From Azorinus chamasolen (taxonomy: Eukaryota; Mollusca; Bivalvia; Cardiida; Solecurtidae), in assembly GCA_963576725.1 (NCBI GenBank), contig OY755238.1, positions 31,304,145 through 31,368,144 of the forward strand: a stretch of DNA of 64,000 bases, given 5' to 3'. A program made the position numbers and the translations under genes. Below the pieces are notes generated by a model. The model was not told the origin of the DNA. It saw only the letters and a program-made list of their open reading frames with translations, and ran no database searches. Shown piece after piece: positions 57,330-64,000 of the stretch (the first letter of the stretch is position 1; each line of letters begins with the position of its first letter).

Positions 57330-57644
57330 CTACAGTTTGGGACTCTTGTGGCGAGTCCGATCGAGCCTTTCCGAGGCTCTGCCTTTCCCTAAAAAATGCT
57401 GCCCTACTTCATGGTTATCTATAAGTATTACTTCATCTGCAGGTGTCGAGGAGCTGTCATTTACAGTCAGGTCGACAGGATCTCTGGATGGAGTTTGCCG
57501 AGATCTGTTATCCTTCTCATGAACACATGACCCTCTATTTACCTTGTTCACGACTAATGAGTCCCGTGTAACATGATCAAGCTTGCTACCATTACTGTCT
57601 GTGGAGTCCAGTGCATTTCGCTGTGGCCCGGAAGTAGTAGTCAA
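57330..57644 (-). pseudogene. LINE N-terminal segment, low complexity
   Basis: A 104-residue frame rich in Ser, Asp and Arg (KDNRSRQTPSRDPVDLTV). No domain is recognised. A different frame (SDSPQESQTVDPVTRLH) leads into the endonuclease, so a frame change lies between. It may be the end of ORF1 or the start of a single ORF. Confidence 0.5.
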
Positions 57645-57679
57645 TTTGCATATCTAATAGTTTATGAGCCGGGTCACAG

Positions 57680-58274
57680 CAAAATGGTCGCATCCGTTCA
57701 AAAAGAAAGTTGGGGAAAGAAAACTGGCGCCTCGTAGCAGACTGGAAATAGTAAGCGCCGTTTTAATTGCGGTGAGTTTAATGTTTTTCGATAGTGTTTC
57801 ACCATAATTCCTGTTTTTATTGAAAAGATTAACTAATACAGATCCCCCTATATACGTCTATGCATCCAGGCGGGAGTCACATCGTTTCGCTCTAGCGTTT
57901 TTTCAAATTCGCGGTCTTGCAGCGACAACACGGAGCAATATTTAAGGGAAGCACTAACTGTGCCGCTTAATATATGGAATTTGGAACGGATCAAGACCAA
58001 AATGATTGAAATCGGTGTTGAATTGGCTTTGCTGTAAAACTTTGAAAAACATGACTGTTGAATTTTCCGCCGTTGATCTGACGTAGTTAGGTACCTTTCA
58101 ATACATATATAGACCCGAAAGGATTTTTTTTCCGGGTCGAGTTTTTCTTGTTTTTCGGAGTGGTTTAGGATTCAAATAGATAGTTTTAGGCTAGTTGAAC
58201 ATACTTCGATCACATTTTTTTTTTGGGGGGGGGGGTGTCTATGGGTGAGTCCAAGCATGCGATGGGCACCTTTG
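57680..58274 (-). repeat. right terminal inverted repeat, uninterrupted
   Basis: Reverse complement of the two left-arm parts. Contains AGACCCGAAAGGA, CCGCCGTTGATCTGACG and TTTTTTCAAATTCGCGG. Shows the arm as it was before the array insertion on the left. Confidence 0.85.
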
Positions 58275-58641
58275 CTATTATCTACTATTATCTGAATACA
58301 TAATCGATTGAGAATACAACACCAACTCCACCAGGGTTTTGTCTTTATTTTAGCCTGGTTACAAATAGGTTGGGTCAAGATAAACCAAAAAAATATAATC
58401 TGATACTAAAAATTGCTAAAATGCATCAATCTTGCCTGATGTGAAGATATTATAATATTGATCAAAGACATGAAAACAGTAGACGAAATGGGAAATGGTG
58501 TAAAATTAGGAGTAGACGAAATAGGAACAAATGTCAAAATAGTAGTCGAAATGGGAAGTAGACGAAATGGGAAGTATAACAAATGGGAAGTTACTATTTA
58601 GAGGTTCACTTCTGAGTTGGGTCTAAACTATTTTTTTATCA
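58275..58641. repeat. target duplication and TAGACGAAATGGGAA short repeats
   Basis: CTATTATC at 58275-58282 is the target duplication. At 58475-58590 the motif TAGACGAAATGGGAA recurs five times with variations, and again at 59985-60030. The complementary motif is at 35180-35270. Confidence 0.6.
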
Positions 58642-59817
58642 TTTTTACACGCCCGTTTGAAAAAACGGGACATATTATGGAATTGCGCTGTCCGTCTGTA
58701 ACATCTCTAACTCAAGTTCCGCTTGGTGGATCCTTCCCAAATTTATCCACAATGTTTATCTAGACATGCTACAGTAGCCTGCCAAGTCCTGGTTCGTATA
58801 TCCAAGGTCAAGGTCACACAATTGGACTTAGAATTTGCGTTTTGGCAAAAATGTTAACCTACCCGTCTGTCTGTAACATCTCTAACTCAAGTTCCGCTTG
58901 GTGGATCCTTCCCAAATTTAATAACAATGTTTATCTTGACATGCTACAGTAGCCTGCCAAGTCCCGGTTCGTTTATTCAAGGTCAAGGTCACACAATTGG
59001 ACTTAGAATTTGTGTTTAGCAAAAATGTTAACCTAAGTCCACTTATTTACATAACACTTTGCTATAAAGCTTTGAAACTTGGAACACTTATTCACCGTCA
59101 GAACCTTCACCTGTAGGCATAAGTACATAACTCTGTCAAACATTTTGACCGAATTATGCCCCTTTTTAACTTAGAATTTTTTGTTTAGGTTTTTGTTAAA
59201 GTCCATTTATTTACATAACCCTTTCAGATAAAGTTTTTAAACTTGGAACACTTGTTTGCCATCACAAGCTTCACTTGTAGACAACAGTACATAACTCTGT
59301 CCAACATGTTGACATAATTATGCCCCGTTTTAACTTAGAATCTTTGGATAACGTTTTGGTTAAAGTCCACTTATTTACATAACCCTTTGAGATAAAGCTT
59401 TTAAACTTGTAACACTTGTTTACCATTACAAGCTACACCTGTAGGCAAGAGTACATAACTCTGCCCAACATTGTGACAGAATTATGCCCCCTTTTAACTC
59501 AGAAATTTTGGTTAAAGTTTTGGTTAAAGTCCATTTATTTACATTACCCTTTGAGATAAAGCTTTTAAAGTTGAAACATTTACTCACCATCAGAAGCTTC
59601 ATCTGTAGGCAAGAGTAAATACAATGTAACTCTGTCAAGCATTTAGACACAATTATGGCACTTTTTAATTGAGAATTTTTGGTTAAGGTTTTTTGTTAAA
59701 CCTTGAAACTTGGTCGCAAAATTTGACTTAGAATTTGAGTTTAGCAAATACGTTAACCCCAGTGTATGTTGAACAAGACCTCGATGGGCGTATATTGTGC
59801 CCACTGGCACTCTTGTT
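58642..59817 (+). mobile_element. HINE-like element, ACGCCC family
   Basis: The head TTTTTACACGCCCGTTTG / ACGGGACATATTATGG and a short GTCCGTCTG are followed by two TCTAACTCAAGTTCCGCTTG units, then about four monomers of 165-170 bp. The tail GATGGGCGTATATTG, hairpin GTGCCCACTGGCAC and TCTTGTT ends at 59817. It splits a region of TAGACGAAATGGG repeats. Confidence 0.78.
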
Positions 59818-60800
59818 AAGGTTTTTGGACAAAATATATGTTTTCCAAGACTTTTTCTTTGAAACTATTAGTTTGTAAGAGTACTAGGTATTTATCCCTA
59901 ATTATATATATTTAATTGTTTAGACCAAATGGGATTTCTAAGTTGTTTTTTTGGGAATTGGACATTAACTAAGTTTATACCTTTAGACGAAATGGCAATT
60001 TGACTTTTAGACGAAATGGGTTTAGACAAAGTGGGAGGACCCGCCCAAATAGTAGGGGGCATTTGTCAGTATATCATTTATGCCATTGCAAGCAGAGTAG
60101 ACCCAGATCAAATGCCATCACACAAATTTGAAAACAGAGTAGATCTCTATCAGACAGCTCCTGTTGGAGTTCTCTGATCAGGGTTGTCTGTTTGCATATG
60201 AAATAATATAGATCTGGTTGTTCAGATACTGCCATGGCCAATCTTTTCTGTGATTGTGTGTCATTGCAAAAAAATCATCCAATTAATATTCATGATGTCA
60301 TTAGTTCTTACACAAATATTTATGGAATAAAGGGTTATGTCATCCACTTTTCAAAGGGATCATACAGAAACTATAGCATTATGTCAACATAATTTCATAA
60401 GCAAACAGAACATACCCTGATCAGACAGCTCCTACAGGAACTGTCTGATCTGGATCTACTCTGTTTGCAAACATGTGTGAAGGCGTTTGTATAAGAAGGG
60501 AAGGATTAAGAGATTTATTGTAAAGCAAAGTTCGTGTCTTCTGTCAACGGTACTAAATCGTGTTTATTAATCCTTTTCTTTTCTCTAAGTAATATTAATT
60601 AAAGAGTCATGTCTTCATGAATATTCATTTATTTACAGAGATCTTGTACAGGCGATATACAACCCTGGTAGGATCTATAGAAATAAGTCTGTGAACTAAG
60701 CAATCAGAGCAGACCATAATCAGACAGTTCCTGTGTGATCTGGGTCTACTCTGTTTGCAAAACTTTGGAAAAGTGTTTAAAAGAAGGAAAAGGTTAACCT
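59818..60800. repeat. region of hairpin repeats of the GCAAACAGAGTAGACCCAG type
   Basis: Three hairpins with GCAAACAGAGTAGACCCAG-like left arms and GGGTCTACTCTGTTTGC-like right arms lie at about 60090-60200, 60408-60475 and 60700-60762. The middle one, with ATCAGACAGCTCCTACAGGA, is nearly a zero-loop palindrome and is followed by a GGATTAA border at 60503-60509. They look like decayed TTAA MITEs related to 18490-18651. Confidence 0.65.
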
Positions 60801-61419
60801 ACAGTGCTGGGCCAGACTCACATTTATAACAGAATCTAGCATAGCCTTTTTTGCATATTTGTAGACCCAAGTCATTGTCTGCACCAACGTAAGCTGTCCA
60901 AATATCAAATGTGGAAGAATCAATTCGAACATTTAGCCAGTCCCCCCCCCCTTTGGGAATTTAAATAATCCTATTTTGTCTCTGCCGGATTTGGAGCTAC
61001 ATCCATTGGCTGCACAGATTACCATTTTAGCGTTCAAAATGAAGCAGATATATATTACGTGCGACCAAACTCAACCGGTGCTTACTTATCGGTGATATAT
61101 GACAGCTACTATGTGCGATATGGCAGTGATTTTTTGTGATTCCAAACATACATCGTACAAATATTCTGAAAATGGGTGATCCTTCGAAAGCAAAGGTAAA
61201 TATGCAAAAAGAGAAAATAGCAGACTCGGTTTTATTGAGTGTTCACGAGTAGTAATTAAAAAGCGCAACACTACTCGCGCCCCCTAGCACCGGCTTTAGC
61301 AGTATTCAATTTTCAAAATTAATAAAACTCCTGAAGGACCAGAAATATCACAACACTGAGAATGAGGTAACGGGCGTTAGTACTTTAAATAGGAAACTAT
61401 TGTTTATTCTTTTACCTAG
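60801..61419. other. mostly unassigned; one dispersed repeat
   Basis: 61140-61260 is an inverted, diverged partner of 7850-7955 (TTTGCTTTCGAAGGATCACC in the other orientation). No coding frame. Confidence 0.45.
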
Positions 61420-61990
61420 GCCTAAGGCATTTGGCATGTGAACGTATCATAATGAGGCCAAGTGTCTCATACCATGATGGTTTTTCATGTGACCTTGAGG
61501 TTAAGGTCAAATTCAGTAGGAAACTATTGTCAGTGCCAGAACCTTTTAGTCTTTTGACCACCAGGGCTTAGCTATTTGACATTGGATGTATCATCACGAA
61601 TCGAAGTGTCAAGTGCCATGGGGATCTTCATGTGACCTTTACCTGGGACCTAGAGATCAAATTTATATACCTTAAAAAGGTAATTATTCTCCATGCCAGA
61701 ACCTTTTGTCTTCTGACCAAGGGCTTAGATATTTGACATGTGTATGTATCATCATTAGACGGAGTGTTAAATACCATGCACACCTTCAGGTAACCTTTAC
61801 CTGTGACCCCAATATCATATGAACATTAAATAGGAAACTATTTCTGGTCTGAACTTTTTTGTTATTTTGCCTAGATCTCAGACATTTGAAATGTGAATGA
61901 ATCATGATGATATCCAGTGTATCATACCATAATGGTCTTCATGTGACCTTGACCTTTGACTTGAAGGTAAAATTTAAATAGGAAACTACT
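61420..61990 (+). repeat. degenerate GACCTTGACC array
   Basis: About four diverged units with TTTGACATGTGTATGTATCA and ATGTGACCTTGACC, like 30400-30990. No chassis ends. Confidence 0.6.
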
Positions 61991-62186
61991 GTCAGATCCA
62001 ACTGTTTTTGTCGTTATTCCTGGAGTAAAGGGTTGAATCCATAGGGAAGGGAAGATAGAATCTATGTGTTTTAGTGGACTAAAGCAATTCTTACTACGGT
62101 AGTTATTTCTTGCATTAATATGCATGTAGTCAGTGGTAATATGCCATACTGGAGAGGTTTTACATTGTTATTATGTTTGGGTTTTT

Positions 62187-62990
62187 AGCTCACCTGAGCC
62201 AAAGGCTCAAGGTGAGCTATTGTGACCGCCTGTCGTCCGTCCGTCTGTCCGTCCATCCGCACTCACCAAAGGGTAGTTGTGTGACTTTTTCTAACTAGTC
62301 CCACAAGTAAAATCATTAACCTGGCCATCTCTTGTGACATTAACCTGGCCATTTCTTGTGACATTAACCTGGCCAGTTGTGGGACATAGGGTTAGGGTTA
62401 GGGTTAGCTTCCAGATCATTCTTTTCCAAAGTTAGAGCCAAAAATAGTTTTTCTTGTGGGACTAGTCACACAAGAAAAGATCAAAGGAAAAAGTCACACA
62501 ACTACCCATTTGTTAGTACGTCCGTCTGTCTGTCCGTTCACTTTTATTTCAAATGACTTCTTCTCCTAAACCACTGGGAGGATTTCAACCAAATTTCACA
62601 GAAATGTACCTTAGGGTGTCCTCTATCAGATTTGTTAAAATCATGGCCCCGCCCCACTACTTTTACAGGGTTTTTTTTTAAATCTTTAAAAATCTTCTTC
62701 TCTGAAACCACAATTTCTAGAGCTTTGATATTTGGTATATAGCATCATCTAATGGTCCTTTACCAAGTTTGTTAAAATGATGATCCCCGGGCCAAAAAGG
62801 CCCTGCCCTGGGGCTTGTAGTTTTTACATAGACTTATATAGGGAAACCTTTTAAAATCTTTTTGTCTGAAACCACATAATCTAGAGCTAAGATATTTGGT
62901 ATGAAGCATCACCTAATATACCACTACCAGGTGTGTTCAAATAATGACCCCTGGGCCAAAAATGGTCTCACCCTGGGGTTTAATGCTACT
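62187..62990 (+). mobile_element. HINE-like element, AGCTCACC family, tail missing, MITE in its head
   Basis: The head AGCTCACCTGAGC / GCTCAAGGTGAGCT and GTCGTCCGTCCGTCTGTCCG is interrupted at 62261 by a MITE and resumes GTCCGTCTGTCTGTCCG at 62520. Three GCCCTGCCCTGGGGC-type monomers follow and stop near 62990 without the hairpin tail. Confidence 0.7.
62261..62517. mobile_element. 257 bp MITE with telomere-like insert
   Basis: The ends ACTCACCAAAGGGTAGTTG and CAACTACCCATTTGTTAGT are inverted repeats that continue through GTGACTTTTTC, with a second pairing GACTAGTCCCACAAG. The interior has three 24 bp units with ATTAACCTGGCCA and then TTAGGG three times (62388-62407). No clear target duplication. 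Confidence 0.7.
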
Positions 62991-64000
62991 TAACATCAGA
63001 ATCTGTAACACTTAAAAGGTAATTTCCTCACAGTTATTTCCCTTGTCCCATCAGCATAGCCATAAGGGACAAAGGGAGATAACTGCATTGGAATAGTGAT
63101 TCTATTTATAACTATTTATAATAAAATGTTGAAGGTGAATCAGTGTAGCTGTTTTAGAAGGCATAGAAACAGATCTATCAAATTCCATTAGCAAACAGCA
63201 GACTCTGATCCTATAGGAGCCACCTTATCTGGGTCTACTCTGTTTGAAGATGCATGAAAACACACAAGTTTATATGAGGGAATTTAAGGGTTAAATAAAC
63301 AACTCCAGATCCTAAACTGCAGTTCAAAGGTTACAGCGCTGGGCAGTAAAATCTCTCCAGGTCAATGCATGACTCTTAACTCTTTGCACGCTAGTGGTGA
63401 AATTGTGATTACCTATGCAAACAGTTTGGATCCAGATGAGAGGCCGCATACTGCGGCGTCTCATCAGGATCCAAACTGTTTGTAATCTTAACCATATTTT
63501 TGCTAAAAAATGAAAGTAAGTTTTTTAAAGAATTGAAGCAGATGACAATAAGTTTTTGTTGCAGACGAAACATTAAAGGCATTTTGAAAGGGATGTTGAC
63601 CCATTAACCCCAGTGTGTAGTGTGAATGATAGTTACATGGTGTCTCCCAATGTCTCTCAAATTAGATGTGGGAGATATTGGAAATCCTCAGCTAAGAGTA
63701 ACAATTCAGCCAATCAAGGAAAATGATCATCATCAAGACTTTTGATCTGGGTCCAAACCCAACTGATGTAAGTCATGGTAATGTTTAAGAAAACTGTGAA
63801 AACATGATTATGCAATGGCCCAACTGATATAAGTCATGGTAATTCTTAAGAAAACATGATTATGCATTTGCCCCCCTAACAATGATAGGTGTTAAAATTA
63901 CTACTGTGGATTAAGTCTGCTGCCCAAAAAAGCATCTTAAATATAACTTTTTTTATAAAATTTGATGACAACACATTAAAAAGTCCTAAAATGTCTGAAT
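62991..64000. repeat. non-coding; two hairpin repeats
   Basis: 63190-63245 is a decayed GCAAACAG..CTGTTTG hairpin followed by GGGTTAA at 63292. 63415-63486 is a near-perfect palindrome, GCAAACAGTTTGGATCCAG to GGATCCAAACTGTTTG, with core GGCCGCATACTGCGGC and a TTAACTCTTTGCACGCTAG border at 63379. 63740-63830 is the inverted partner of 48400-48490. Confidence 0.6.

Larger units (their letters stand above)
53912..57644 (-). mobile_element. non-LTR retrotransposon (LINE) with APE endonuclease and RT, frameshifted
   Basis: In minus-strand order: a charged N-terminal segment (57644-57330), an APE-type endonuclease (57291-56623), the reverse transcriptase (open from about 56600 to 54204) and a C-terminal zinc finger (54244-53912). 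This is the layout of APE-clade LINEs. At least three single-base frame changes interrupt it (about 56670, 56600 and 54220). Its 5' end lies within 40 bp of the inner edge of the right arm at 57680, and its 3' end is not defined. The clade (CR1/Jockey/Nimb-like) cannot be fixed by eye. Confidence 0.88.
49126..58274. mobile_element. 9.15 kb DNA element with about 590 bp terminal inverted repeats and 8 bp target duplication
   Basis: The element begins CAAAGGTGCCCGACGCATGC at 49126 and ends with the complement at 58274. It is flanked on both sides by the identical octamer CTATTATC (49118-49125 and 58275-58282). The arms pair over about 590 bp: left 49126-49568 plus 51988-52139 (split by a later insertion), right 57680-58274. 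CA-A-N-G termini and an 8 bp duplication suggest hAT affinity, but the arm length is unusual for hAT and recalls MULE or Foldback elements. The interior holds a non-LTR retrotransposon on the minus strand and 1.8 kb of unassigned sequence. No transposase was found. Confidence 0.85.

Noticed and set aside
62388..62407. TTAGGG repeats as a telomere
   Set aside because: Only three units, inside a MITE, far from the sequence end.

Overview
The window looks like repeat-dense genomic DNA of a bivalve mollusc. There are no bacterial-style operons and ribosomal sites. Coding sequence is split into short exons with GT/AG borders. Most of the sequence consists of AT-rich tandem arrays headed by GTCCGTC-type microsatellites and ending in a small hairpin plus CTTGTT, a repeat style familiar from bivalve genomes. 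The taxon is inferred from style and from the gene families, not from a diagnostic marker.

Host-like genes are few. Two phase-compatible exons on the + strand (18296..18434 and 30014..30244) encode part of the helicase region of a RIG-I-like receptor, separated by an 11.6 kb intron packed with transposable elements. Three minus-strand exons (44469 down to 42851) encode the DDE core of a MULE-type transposase with intact splice signals. Weak, unassigned coding candidates lie at 38566..38811 (+) and 52527..52838 (+).

Layout. 1..3948: decayed Ty3/gypsy retrotransposon (minus strand), its gag split by a 929 bp TA-flanked MITE. 5.5-8.6 kb: a TTAA MITE and two AGCTCACC-family tandem-array elements. 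8.9-11.05 kb: hAT-like element. 11.3-16.3 kb: large tandem array with a second element nested inside. 16.6-29.6 kb: a run of array elements, MITEs and nested copies around the RIG-I-like exons. 31.5-42.7 kb: more array elements of several families, in both orientations. 42.9-44.5 kb: MULE gene. 45.5-48.0 kb: intact array element. 49.1-58.3 kb: one 9.15 kb element with about 590 bp terminal inverted repeats and a perfect 8 bp target duplication, which holds an APE/RT non-LTR retrotransposon and has an array element inserted in one arm. 58.6-64 kb: further array elements and hairpin repeats.

The unifying observation is that about 20 blocks with unrelated 135-175 bp monomers share one chassis: T-run, GC-rich box, its inverted copy, GTCYGTC microsatellite, monomer array, third box copy, hairpin, then mostly CTTGTT. 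Insertions fall in T-rich sites without a clear target duplication. This fits non-autonomous rolling-circle elements of the Helentron/HINE type. Many of the monomers, although otherwise unrelated, carry nuclear-receptor half-sites (AGGTCA), in one family as DR1 plus extended half-site plus a perfect IR3 palindrome.
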